64,000 nt of DNA from Tubulanus polymorphus (Eukaryota; Nemertea; Palaeonemertea; Tubulaniformes; Tubulanidae). The stretch lies in contig NC_134026.1 of assembly GCF_964204645.1 (NCBI RefSeq), positions 16,822,650 through 16,886,649 on the forward strand, given 5' to 3'. Below, one piece after another: positions 1-12,372 of the stretch; position 1 is the stretch's first letter; each line of letters starts with the position of its first letter. The notes beneath the pieces were generated by a model. The model was not told where the DNA came from, ran no database searches, and saw only the letters and a program-made list of their open reading frames with translations. Both the position numbers and the translations under genes were made by a program.

Positions 1-3000
1 TCTTTTTTTCTAGAGATTTATAAGTAGCTGGTGAACTGACACATGTATTTTAGAACCATTTTTAAATCATCCAAAGTACACAAAATAACGAATTAGAGTC
101 GGGTCTTATGTTTATGGGTCTTAGGTTTAGTGACACCTATATATAATATACTAAACCTAAGACCTATAAACCTAAGACCCTCAAATATCTCGTCTGATAA
201 ATAAACCAGATTTGAATAGGCCATCGATGGATACTAATATCTATATATTAGAACCATTTTGAATAGTCTAAAGTACAAAAATAATGATTTAGAGTCGGGT
301 CTTATGTTTATGGGTCTTAGGTTTAGTGACAACTATATATAATATACTAAACCTAAGACCCATAAACCTAAGACCCCCAAATATCTCGTCTCTGATAAAG
401 AAACCAAATTTTAATAGGCCATCGATGGATCATTCTTACTAATATCTATATATTAGAACCATTTCGAATAGTCTAAAGTACACAAAAAATGATTTAGAGT
501 CGGGTCTTAGGTTTATGGGTCTTAGGTTTAGTGACACCTATATATAATATACTAAACCTAAGACCCATAAACCTAAGACCCCCAAATATCTCGTCTTCGA
601 ACTATCTGAGCTGCTACTTCATGCCGTATCGCAAAGAGGTTATGTTTCGCCACCGTTTATCTATTTTTTGTTTGTTTCCATGAAACTTTTTATTAGCAAA
701 ATAACTCGGAAAGTTATGAATCGATTTCTGTAAAATACGTTTACACATGAACAGTTGATTCCTCTAAAGTTAAATTTATTTATTTTCAAGTGTCCACTCT
801 TGATTCGCCAAAACAACAGGCTGAGTTTAAATGATCTTATTCAACCAAATAACTCTCCTCATCGAGCTACATTTTTTGAATTTTCATTCTTTTTTTCTAG
901 AGATTTATAAGTAGCTGGTGAACTGACACATGTATTTTAGAACCATTTTTAAATCATCCAAAGTACACAAAATAACGAATTAGAGTCGGGTCTTATGTTT
1001 ATGGGTCTTAGGTTTAGTGACACCTATATATAATATACTAAACCTAAGACCTATAAACCTAAGACCCTCAAATATCTCGTCTGATAAATAAACCAGATTT
1101 GAATAGGCCATCGATGGATACTAATATCTATATATTAGAACCATTTTGAATAGTCTAAAGTACACAAATAATGATTTAGAGTCGGGTGTTAGGTTTAGTG
1201 ACACCTATATATAATATACTAAACCTAAGACCCATAAACCTAAGACCCCCAAATATCTCGTCTTTGAACTATCTGAGCTGCTACTTCATGCGGTATCACA
1301 TGTATTTTAGAACCATTTTTAAATCATCCAAAGTACACAAAATAACGCATTAGAGTCGGGTCTTATGTTTATGGGTCTTAGGTTTAGTGACAACTATATA
1401 TAATATACTAAACCTAAGACCCATAAACCTAAGACCCCCAAATATCTCGTCTCTGATAAAGAAACCAAATTTTAATAGGCCATCGATGGATCATTCTTAC
1501 TAATATCTATATATTAGAACCATTTCGAATAGTCTAAAGTACACAAAAAATGATTTAGAGTCGGGTCTTAGGTTTATGGGTCTTAGGTTTAGTGACACCT
1601 ATATATAATATACTAAACCTAAGACCCATAAACCTAAGACCCCCAAATATCTCGTCTTCGAACTATCTGAGCTGCTACTTCATGTCGTATCGCAAAGAGG
1701 TTATGTTTGGCCACCGTTTATCTATTTTTTGTTTGTTTCCATGAAACTTTTTATTAGCAAAATAACTCGGAAAGTTATGAATCGATTTCTGTAAAATACG
1801 TTTACACATGAACAGTTGATTCCTCTAAAGTTAAATTTATTTATTTTCAAGTGTCCACTCTTGATTCGCCAAAACATCAGACTGAGTTTAAATGATCTTA
1901 TTCAACCAAATAACTCTCCTCATCGAGCTACATTTTTTGAATATTCATTCTTTTTTTCTAGAGATTTATAAGTAGCTGGTGAACTGACACATGTATTTTA
2001 GAACCATTTTTAAATCATCCAAAGTACACAAAATAACGAATTAGAGTCGGGTCTTATGTTTATGGGTCTTAGGTTTAGTGACACCTATATATAATATACT
2101 AAACCTAAGACCTATAAACCTAAGACCCTCAAATATCTCGTCTGATAAATAAACCAGATTTGAATAGGCCATCGATGGATACTAATATCTATATATTAGA
2201 ACCATTTTGAATAGTCTAAAGTACAAAAATAATGATTTAGAGTCGGGTCTTATGTTTATGGGTCTTAGGTTTAGTGACAACTATATATAATATACTAAAC
2301 CTAAGACCCATAAACCTAAGACCCCCAAATATCTCGTCTCTGATAAAGAAACCAAATTTTAATAGGCCATCGATGGATCATTCTTACTAATATCTATATA
2401 TTAGAACCATTTCGAATAGTCTAAAGTACACAAAAAATGATTTAGAGTCGGGTCTTAGGTTTATGGGTCTTAGGTTTAGTGACACCTATATATAATATAC
2501 TAAACCTAAGACCCATAAACCTAAGACCCCCAAATATCTCGTCTTCGAACTATCTGAGCTGCTACTTCATGCCGTATCGCAAAGAGGTTATGTTTCGCCA
2601 CCGTTTATCTATTTTTTGTTTGTTTCCATGAAACTTTTTATTAGCAAAATAACTCGGAAAGTTATGAATCGATTTCTGTAAAATACGTTTACACATGAAC
2701 AGTTGATTCCTCTAAAGTTAAATTTATTTATTTTCAAGTGTCCACTCTTGATTCGCCAAAACAACAGGCTGAGTTTAAATGATCTTATTCAACCAAATAA
2801 CTCTCCTCAACGAGCTACCCTAAGACCTATAAACCTAAGACCCTCAAATATCTCGTCTGATAAATAAACCAGATTTGAATAGGCCATCGATGGATACTAA
2901 TATCTATATATTAGAACCATTTTGAATAGTCTAAAGTACACAAATAATGATTTAGAGTCGGGTCTTAGGTTTAGTGACACCTATATATAATATACTAAAC

Positions 3001-4130
3001 CTAAGACCCATAAACCTAAGACCCCCAAATATCTCGTCTTTGAACTATCTGAGCTGCTACTTCATGCGGTATCACATGTATTTTAGAACCATTTTTAAAT
3101 CATCCAAAGTACACAAAATAACGCATTAGAGTCGGGTCTTATGTTTATGGGTCTTAGGTTTAGTGACAACTATATATAATATACTAAACCTAAGACCCAT
3201 AAACCTAAGACCCCCAAATATCTCGTCTCTGATAAAGAAACCAAATTTTAATAGGCCATCGATGGATCATTCTTACTAATATCTATATATTAGAACCATT
3301 TCGAATAGTCTAAAGTACACAAAAAATGATTTAGAGTCGGGTCTTAGGTTTATGGGTCTTAGGTTTAGTGACACCTATATATAATATACTAAACCTAAGA
3401 CCCATAAACCTAAGACCCCCAAATATCTCGTCTTCGAACTATCTGAGCTGCTACTTCATGTCGTATCGCAAAGAGGTTATGTTTGGCCACCGTTTATCTA
3501 TTTTTTGTTTGTTTCCATGAAACTTTTTATTAGCAAAATAACTCGGAAAGTTATGAATCGATTTCTGTAAAATACGTTTACACATGAACAGTTGATTCCT
3601 CTAAAGTTAAATTTATTTATTTTCAAGTGTCCACTCTTGATTCGCCAAAACATCAGACTGAGTTTAAATGATCTTATTCAACCAAATAACTCTCCTCATC
3701 GAGCTACATTTTTTGAATATTCATTCTTTTTTTCTAGAGATTTATAAGTAGCTGGTGAACTGACACATGTATTTTAGAACCATTTTTAAATCATCCAAAG
3801 TACACAAAATAACGAATTAGAGTCGGGTCTTATGTTTATGGGTCTTAGGTTTAGTGACACCTATATATAATATACTAAACCTAAGACCTATAAACCTAAG
3901 ACCCTCAAATATCTCGTCTGATAAATAAACCAGATTTGAATAGGCCATCGATGGATACTAATATCTATATATTAGAACCATTTTGAATAGTCTAAAGTAC
4001 AAAAATAATGATTTAGAGTCGGGTCTTAGGTTTATGGGTCTTAGGTTTAGTGACACCTATGTATAATATACTAAACCTAAGACCCATAAACATAAGACCT
4101 CAAATATCTTGTCTCTGATGAATAAACCAA
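1..4130. repeat. Higher-order array of a palindromic satellite
   Basis: Directly visible: a roughly 200-bp unit recurs through the block. Its core is an inverted repeat: GGGTCTTAGGTTTAGTGACA, a TATATATAATATA spacer, then the complementary CTAAACCTAAGACCC arm. Linkers contain the palindrome CCATCGATGG. A longer segment beginning TCTTTTTTTCTAGAG restarts at 1, about 888, about 1949 and about 3725, so the array has a higher-order period of about 0.9-1.06 kb. A junction near 2819 has lost about 170 bp relative to the preceding period. Copies are near identical, so the array was recently homogenised. No coding potential is apparent. Confidence 0.9.
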
Positions 4131-5564
4131 TTTTAGCCATGTTAACTGTGGACAATCTGAAGTGTGTTAGAGAAAGCCTCCGCCACCAAGCGCGCCCTGA
4201 CTAAATATTTTTTAATGTGCGCTGATTGGCTAAATAAACAAATATCTTGAAATCTTGAATTTTGATTATTGTAATAAAGCATTATTGTAAGAATTTTGAT
4301 ATTTATAATAATAAATTGTCTACAAACTCAAACAGTATGTAATAAATGAAATCGTTCAGCATCGGAAGATCTCTATTTGAGTCATTGGGGAAATCCCACT
4401 ACCACGTATTCGCGTGATGTATTTTGAGATCGTCTCATTTGACGCATTTTCATATAAGAATTCCTTGGTTCAAGTAGAGACATGTTAGGCTTTTTAACTA
4501 CTTGAAGCATGGATCCCCTCTGAAATTCCACCAAAACATCACGTTGAAAAAGGTGTGTTTTCATCATTCAAATGTAATTCTGAAAAAAGCAATCTTTTAT
4601 TTTTATCTTGATATTACCGTTTCAAACAAGTTTCTGCAAAAAAGTCATGAAATTGATTGAAGGCCAGGTCTTTGAGATCTTTTATAATTCGTGAAGCTAC
4701 ATGTCAAAGCCCCATGGTGCTCTTGTATTATTGCGTAATCAACTCCGGGGTAAACGCAGTCTACCATAAATTCATATAAACTGGGCATTCTTCGACTGAG
4801 AAACATGTCCTCTTTGCTTTATAATCAGTTCGGTATATGTTTCGAATAAACAAAGGACACAGTGAACGATCTGACGTAAGTACTTTGAGAACGTCATGAA
4901 TATCCTATTTGTAATAATGTCGTTTACCTTCTCCCTTTTTGTCTCAAATCGTTTCAAGTCGTGTCGTTGTGTATGAAAAAGACAGCCCAGCTTGGTTATT
5001 TCTTCGGGTCGCATAACACATAGCCGCAATCAGACGAGTGCTTCTGGCCCGGATAAATTGTTCACCGGTTGCCAAATGGGCCCATAGCCGTGTCTGATTG
5101 GCTCGACCAAAAACATGGGACCAGGCCCGAGCCAAATTTTAGCGCGAGCCAAATTCAAATTATTTTGCGTGAATTGCAACTGTTTCCGGAAATGACTCTC
5201 TTCGCTTTGCTTAAGCATTATTTTGTAACGAATGGGTGATTTGCGAGTGAACGCGCTATCGGCAAATTTGACCTGGGCCAAATCGTCTCTATGTGATCGT
5301 TGAAAGCGATTTTGATGCGTCAAATGAATATAACGACAGAAAGAATAAACAGAACAAAATCTGTAAATATTTAAAAAAACAACCGGGAATTGGTTTATTG
5401 GCTTGAGAACAGCAAATTACAATGGAAGCTATAACACCAGCTACACATAAATGAAAAACAAATATTTGATTAAACCCAAGTTTATATATACTTCATTTGA
5501 TATACTTGTATGATTGTAGAAATATCTTTCAAACTACACGATTGTTCAAACATTAGCGTCTTAA
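4131..5564. other. Intergenic stretch without recognisable gene
   Basis: Only short, unconvincing ORFs occur here. I see no tRNA, rRNA or transposase motif. Base composition is more balanced than in the satellite. The segment at 5040-5280 has several GGCCCGAGCCAAAT-like short repeats and may be part of a repeat family that I cannot name. Confidence 0.5.
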
Positions 5565-6122
5565 TTAGTCAACCTCGGTTAATCCGTATCACTCGGGACC
5601 AAGCATTTTTGTACGGATTAAGTAATTTACGGATTACAGATAATCCGTACGTAGTTCTACGAATTAATTTCAATTCGCATTAACTATGATTTCAGTGTTT
5701 AAACCGTATGATAGCCAGTTTAAAGATGTCTAAATTGCCACTTAAAATCATTGAATGCAATACGAAACCAGGTACCATCATTTAATAGAGTGGTGTGAGA
5801 CAATGACTTCGATGGATTAATTTAGTGTTTCCAGGAGTTATCTCATATTTCCCATTGATCACATTTACCGAGATTCTGTTGTTTATATCTATTTTCACTA
5901 CAAATATATGTTACCGACAGCTGATACGGATTACACAATAGGTTTTACTTAGAAATGGCCAACGGGACCATACGTGTCTACGGAATAAGTTAAAATACGG
6001 ATAATGACGTACGAATTAAGGACATAATTCTAAATGGAATAACGTAACTTAAAAAGGGACCGATTTATTTATACAGAATAAGCACATGGTTTAATCGGGA
6101 CGATTTAACCTAGGTTGACTAA
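5565..6122. mobile_element. Candidate MITE with short terminal inverted repeats
   Basis: The left end begins TTAGTCAACCTCGGTTAATC. The right end is close to its reverse complement, finishing GGTTAACC-like then TAGGTTGACTAA. The interior repeats fragments such as TACGGATTA and AATCCGTA in both orientations and has no ORF. The length (about 0.56 kb) and structure fit a non-autonomous DNA transposon. I cannot see a clean target duplication, so the superfamily is unassigned. Confidence 0.45.
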
Positions 6123-6277
6123 GAGCGAGAGATTTTGCCGTACACAAGCACAGTTCATTGTAACTGGCTACCAAATTCGGATCTCAGCAAGGTCCAATGA
6201 TTGTCTTCTAATTGGTGTTGGACATCTACCGGAATTGTTATGTATTCATATGTAAAATATGGGAAACGTCGCAAGAT

Positions 6278-9164
6278 TCAGCTCACAGAGGGGTGATAGT
6301 ATCGCTTTGTTTCTCGCTTCGATGGTTCCTTTTTGCTCCAATCATTGTTGATAGGGAAGAAGTATCTCTCCATATGTGAGAAAACAATGTTGTATGGAGC
6401 AGGAGGATTAATTTTACAAAATTCAACACTGCAAGTCTTGCAGATTTTTGCATTCGTTGATAAGAACTCTAAATAAAATTTATTGTTATTATGATGCAAT
6501 TCTGTGAATGGATTCACCGACGAATGCGGTAAAGAAGCTTCCTGTCGCGTGGGACTCTCTTTACGGGAACGATAGCCATATTTATTTCTAGACCCTTTTT
6601 TCCCTGCTACAATCAAATTAACATTGGATTCAGCCAACACAGACTTCCGTTTTGTTCCCTTTTTTCGGGAAATAAAAGACAGATGCATTTCTAAAATCCC
6701 GTTTTGTTCCCTTTTTTCGGGAAATAAAAGACAGATGCATTTCTAAAATCTCGCATTTCTCTGCAACAGCCAAGCTATGTTTGCATACTTGATCATACCT
6801 ATAGCTTGCACATTTACAGGATACATGATCTTTATACAGAACACACAGGAACTTTCCGCCCTTTCCGACATGAGAAGCCACTTCGTATTTATTGGAATTT
6901 CCTGGGTTTGTACAAACTTGCTGACCGATTGACAGTGGCTGATTTAATAGTCTATGGACTTCTTTTTCAATCAAATTTGCAGATTCTTCGGAGTATTTCA
7001 ACTTGTGATGTAAATATTGTGCTAGGTTAATGGTCAATTCTTGGTATTCTTGAGGGCCGCTATCGGTTGCTGAATCAAGAGACAGTTTTACTTTCTTTAA
7101 CATATCTTCATATATCATTTGACGTACTCTGACAACATATGCATCTCTCTCTTCTTCTGTCAAATCAAACCAAATGTCAGGTGTTAACTGATGATGTTTA
7201 ACAATATCTGCTAATTCGTACTGGTCACCGAGGCCAGCGACTGCTAGTTTGACTTCTTTTGTTTGGTCACAGATGATTCGATCGAATACTTTGGTTGTTA
7301 ATTCAAATTTTGTAAGATGCTTTTCTTTCGTGCTGACATAATTTTTTTTTGCCCATGACATTCTATTATTCATCGATTCCGATGCATTAGTGTAGCATCT
7401 CATTGGTTTTCCACGTTCATCTTTAGGCATGTTAGCAGCGCTCCTTGCATCGGCAAGCATACTGTTGGCAATCATTTCAGTATGATCATTTAGATATTGC
7501 CAGAATTTCGCCACGTATCCATTAGGTTTATCCTTTGATTCCAAACCATCGAACACATTCTTGACTGCATTCAGTCGGTTTATGAACTCGTCTTCATTAT
7601 TAGCATCAAGGAGGCCTTCTTTTCTCCCTTTGACTCCAAATATTTCAACGAGGAACGGGCTCTGAGATTTAGAATCTCTTATCCCTAGCTGTGAAAGCTT
7701 ATCCTTACAGTTGGTTTGAAAGTGGCGAAAACATCTGAGTGACCGAGCATTTGGCATATCTGAGGTAAATGCATCGATAATTGCTTTCTCACCATCTGTT
7801 ACTGAACCGCGAGCTCCTTTCAACCCAGGACTGTTTGACACACAGACGGATGAGAACACTTTGAATGTGGCAATGTCTTTGTAGTGATGAATCATTGTTG
7901 GACCCAAAAAGACAGGATTTTCTCCGGTCCTTTTCGACATGAAATATGGGTGATGGTAAACAAGTGGTGTCACCTCAAACTTTCCCATTTTGAACGTTGG
8001 GTCAACGCTGACTGGGTAACCCACTTGACTAAACTTGGATACTTCGTCACATATGGTCTTTGTCACAAGTATCCAAACATCGGAAGGGATATCGGCATGA
8101 TGGAGAATATTTGCCTTATTATTATGTTGAGCATAGATCAGCAAATCATCAGTTTCGTCAATCGGTGTTTTGTGACGTTGTATATAGTTTTCTATTTGTT
8201 TACGGTCCCTAGCATTCTGCTCTGGGCAACGACCTTCACTTTGTTCTACCTCCATCGCTTGCAATATTCCCGATACTGATGCAGATTTCGAAGATGCCTT
8301 TTCTTGTATCGATTGTTTTACTGATTGTGCTGTTGGGTAAAAAGGCTTGGAACCTTTTTTGCTATTGCCATGAGGTAAAACATCAAGGTTTGTTATAGCC
8401 TTCGATGTAGTATACTGTATTAAACACACATCGTTAACGATTCTCTCCTCATTGTCGGTTACATGGAAAATTGACCGTTGGAGAGAATCATTAGCTTTAT
8501 TTCTTCTACTGTCAATATGCAGATGATAGTGCGTGTTGGATACTAATGGTTCCTTTTTTCTGGCAACCACAATACATTCGTCTTCTTCGTATTTGATCGT
8601 CCACACCTCACAACGCAGAACTCTCGAATATACACCATTCATATCGGACTTGACATCCCTGATGTGATTAAATGCACTCAAATCAATTAAAAATGATGCA
8701 TTTTCACGTACTTTTAGGGGCTGTTTCTTACATGTTAATTCCTGCGTAGACATCAGTATTTTGACTGCCTGTGATGTGGTGTAACGTTCATTTTTCAATT
8801 GATGAATAGGCAATTCCTGATCACCGTTCCAAAATTGCTTTGAAATCATCGAATTTCCAGGAGAAAATGTATCAGCAATACTGCAATCACCAGCATCATC
8901 GATCTCGTTATCATCACTGTTTGTTTGACCGTCACTGCTGCTTATTTCAGTGAAAGTATCAGCAGACCCATCAGATATCTGACCATTAGACTCAATTTCA
9001 CGAATAGACTGGTGGTTACTGTCTCTGTATTCATGTGTATCCGAAGCCAGTGTGTCGCAACCAGAATTCTCTTCAAAACAAGGGGGTTGATGTTGACCTT
9101 TCTGGGTACCAACGGAAATTCTCAAGAGAGAGAATGGCATTTCTTCATCACGAGTTAGCCTCAA
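6278..9164 (-). pseudogene. MULE-like transposase with SWIM zinc finger (frameshifted)
   Basis: A long minus-strand reading frame of over 840 codons. It has a variable acidic N-terminal region, then a MULE-type DDE core: SVDPTFKMGKF supplies the first Asp, TDGEKAIIDAF the second, and RCFRHFQTNC is the following Cys/His motif. A later Glu lies in NASESMNNRMSWAKK. Near the C-terminus comes a SWIM zinc finger, CKCASYRYDQVCKHSLAVA. After the SWIM motif a perfect 52-bp tandem duplication (6647-6750) shifts the frame. The natural C-terminus, including a CKTCSVEFCK segment, continues in another frame down to 6278. The frame is also open upstream of the first ATG and joins the kinase/peptidase-like module at 9165-10744. 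The role is inferred from family motifs. The gene is either a transposon remnant or a degraded domesticated gene. Confidence 0.72.
6647..6750. repeat. Perfect 52-bp tandem duplication inside the MULE gene
   Basis: Two identical 52-bp copies (6647-6698 and 6699-6750), each starting CCGTTTTGTTCCC and ending CTAAAATC, lie head to tail. 52 is not a multiple of three, so the duplication puts the transposase C-terminus out of frame. It also explains why the same short peptide (MHLSFISRKKGTKR) starts two different reading frames. Confidence 0.95.
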
Positions 9165-10744
9165 TCTACAGGCTATCCATTCGTAAAGGTCTTGACTGGA
9201 CGGGAAAATCTTTAAGAGACCATTTCCATTTCCCCCAAGAAGTTTTCCAATCGGATGGGTATCAAGTATAAAATACTCTTTTGAAACATTTCCAAGCAGA
9301 AAGTCAATATGCCAATGAAATTGTCTTCGAGAGCATTTTTCATCAAATTCAATCCATCGATGGCACTAAGTGATATGTTATCAATAACCTCCTCCAAAAA
9401 CTCTTCTTTTTCTGGGATAAGTTGAAGTTTTTTTAGGATGTCAATAACTTCAACCGAATCGTACATTTTAGTGACATCTCTGGAACTATTGATAACATAT
9501 GGAAGATTAGTTATTGTATTCTCGGTTACTTTTACCATATCGTTCCAAGATCTATGTTCATGCCTAAACAAATGCGCTAGATAGATGCATAGAAATGCGC
9601 ACGCATTGGTGCCATCATTTTCACACTGTGAATTAATCTCAAGTCCGATATTGGCATCAAACTTTTCTACAGCTGAACCCTGACTGACACATAGTGGATA
9701 GTTTCCGTCGATTGTGAACAAAGTACATTGGAGCTCATCAGTTGTTGGCCGATCCGATGGTGTGAAATGAGTGCACTTCTTGAAAATTGTGCAGATATCT
9801 TCCCAGACAGTGACATGCTTTTGATGGAATTTTCTTGAAAAAGAAAGGTTTTTTTCTTATTTTTCAACATTTCTTTAATGAATTTTTTTGTGTCTATTTC
9901 ACCCTTAATTTCAACGAAGTACGGGGCCAGTAAGTCAGGATTTACTACATTGTAGATTGTCATCCCCAATGCCCAGATGTCCGCCAACAGCAAATCATTC
10001 AGAGATAGACAAACATTCGAATATTCAGCAACCTCTCCTGCAAGCAGCAGTTCAGGGGCCATGTACGGTACCGTACCTGATCAACTCTTTGTGTTTGAGC
10101 AGCCATTAACATGTTGGTCTGCAACAACCTCGACCGACTTTCACCAAAATCCGTCAATTTGCACACAATTGGAAAATTTTTGAAGGCATAATTAACGACT
10201 GATGTATTGAGGTTACCATTGACAAAATAATGACTATTGCTAACTAATATGTTTGCAGGTTTTAAATCTCTGTGGGCAATGGATTTTGAATGAAGAAACT
10301 GCAAAGCATTGATGGTGTCTTTAACAATGAACGCTGCTACGTGTTGAAATGAATCTACCATTCTTCTGTCTCGTTTATTTTCGCAGAAAAATCTAACAAG
10401 TTGTTCACTTTGTGGTCGCACTGAAAGGGGAGAAAATTAAACTCCTCGTACGACAGAACGATTGCTGAAGGAGAAAGACACCAACCCTCTAAATGAACGA
10501 TGTTCTCATGTTCAAGAGATTTTAGGAGTTTAGCTTCTTTTATAAACTCAGCAAGAAATTGATGATCCTTTAATTTCCTAAAGGCAACAGCTTTTCTTCT
10601 TCCCCAAACAGCCTTAAAAACATCTGCGAATCCACCTTTGCCAACTTGTTCCTGTAATCTAATATCTTTCATCTCGATGTTGGGTACTTCCGTAACTCTA
10701 ATAGATTTCCTAGGAACAATGGTTGGAATTTTGAAGGAGTCCAT
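9165..10744 (-). pseudogene. Protein kinase plus Cys/His peptidase-like module, multiply frameshifted
   Basis: Reading leftwards from 10744, kinase motifs appear in order but in different frames. These are the glycine loop (GKGGFADVF), a beta-3 segment AVAFRKLK with Arg where the ATP-anchoring Lys is usual, the catalytic loop HRDLKPANIL, the metal-binding DFG (LTDFGESRS), a MAPEL activation-segment end, DIWALGM and a final SDRPT. At least three frame changes are needed, near 10400, 10070 and 9840 (the last beside a long A run). Downstream comes a module with NDGTNACAFL (candidate nucleophile Cys) and, in the frame that later becomes the MULE ORF, FILDTHPIGK (candidate His) and a GGNGNGLLK motif. 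This resembles papain-like or viral-tegument-type peptidases; that assignment is inference. The frame then runs without a stop into the MULE transposase, suggesting one composite gene. Confidence 0.68.
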
Positions 10745-10840
10745 CTCCTGAAATAAAGATTGGTTTTAATAGCACTATGGTACAGCATCACACCCCATAC
10801 ATTCAGTGTCATGATCGAGATATTTGTAATGTACCACCGC

Positions 10841-10843
<3 letters not shown>

Positions 10844-10939
<96 letters not shown>

Positions 10940-10949
10940 CATACATACA

Positions 10950-10985
<36 letters not shown>

Positions 10986-11086
10986 TTCTAAACCGATAGA
11001 GTATATATCAGCGATTTAACGTGGCGATACGTACGTACACACGCACACGCACACGCACATACACATACACATACACATACATACAA
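10844..11086. repeat. Microsatellite cluster (AT)n, (ATAC)n, (AC)n
   Basis: An uninterrupted (AT)n tract of about 90 bp (10844-10934) passes into a (TACA)n tract to about 10977. After a short gap there is an AC-rich tract at 11035-11086. The overlapping predicted peptides rich in YI or YVCM are products of these repeats, not genes. Array length in the assembly may be unreliable. Confidence 0.97.
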
Positions 11087-11089
11087 AGT

Positions 11090-12372
11090 GATCCTTGTGG
11101 GTATCCAGAGTTACATGTATCCCAAAAAGTTTTATATTTTTCGAAAGGGCATTTATGCTTTCATAAAGGAATGCATATCTAGAATAATGAATACCGTATA
11201 ATTTTCATTTTAGGAATAGTAGAACATGATTTAAAGCGTGACGTAAAGAAACTCCTATTCATACATGTACCATATTGGGTGTGTGTGTGCGCGCGAATCT
11301 GCCAGCCAAAATAGCAGGTCCGGTGTAAAATATGACAGCGGCACCCACGTTTACTACAGCCAATTCATCTGCATCGGAAGGACAAAGAGGACGGACAACA
11401 CATTTTTCCGATCTAATCTTAAGCATATTGTATGGAACCCCTGACACGACATCTTGAGTTCATGAGTTCCCGAGTTCATGGAGTTCTCAAGTTCCTGAGT
11501 TGGTTTAAATTGCAAAAAGCTTGCAATACCGAAACATGCAATACCGAAGTTCTATGAAAGAACCTAGTCTCAGGCTAATACGACACTGAATGGCCAGCTA
11601 GCCTCGGGTGGCTCCGATTTTCTGTGCTAGGGCTAGTGAAGAGGGTGACTCCGCTTTTAGGTGACTCTCGAGGTATCCGATCGGGTTTTAATGACAACAC
11701 AAATAACAAACGCTCATTATTACAAATTTCTAAACATCTATTTATCTTCTATAAACCATCAAGAAAGCAGATGGCTGATGATAGACTGGTTGCCGGTCTA
11801 CCTTCAGTTGACTGCCAGTGCAGAATTGGACTCAGTCAGCTAGTTTAGGTTGATGCGGGACACGGGACATTATTTTTGTAGTCGATTCAAGACGAAAAAT
11901 ACGATGTTTTAAGTCACGTTATTTCATAGTGTTGTTCATGGCTAAATAAACTCAAAATCCCATAAACTCTGGAACTCTCGTCTCATCGCTTCCCTGCCAT
12001 AATATTGTATATATGTTCTGTCTTTTCAACAACATAACCGCGCTAATCGCGAGGCAATAACTTGAAAATGAATCAGATCAGTTTAAAGTAACTTGTCTGT
12101 TCTATGTTTTGCCTTACAATGTTTTACTGACACTAAATGACACTAAATGATTAATGAAGATGTGCCGGCTATGCGTTGATACAAGCAGTTTTGTTAAGGT
12201 GGATGTTGAAATTTTAGCTAGACATGTAAACTGTACTCCGATTTCCCGAATGGACCGATATGTTTTTTCCTAGTCCGAGTAATGAAATTCGACTTTATCG
12301 TATATTTTGTACTTTATTATAATCAAATGGAGGACTTCAGAAATTGACCGACCGTGTGTAGATCCGACCTAT
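11090..12372. other. Intergenic stretch, no gene recognised
   Basis: Short ORFs only. There is a small GAGTTCATGAGTTCC-type repeat near 11456-11500. No RNA gene or transposase motif was seen. Confidence 0.5.

Noticed and set aside
1-4130. Telomere-like array (CCTAAGACCC, CCTAAAC strings)
   Set aside because: The unit is about 200 bp and palindromic. There is no uninterrupted TTAGGG, TTAGG or TTTAGGG run, so it is a satellite rather than a telomere.
1-4130. CRISPR array
   Set aside because: Repeats are long and near identical, and so are the segments between them. There are no unique spacers and the context is eukaryotic.
10669-11019. ORFs rich in YIYIYI and MYVC
   Set aside because: Translation products of the (AT)n and (ATAC)n microsatellites.
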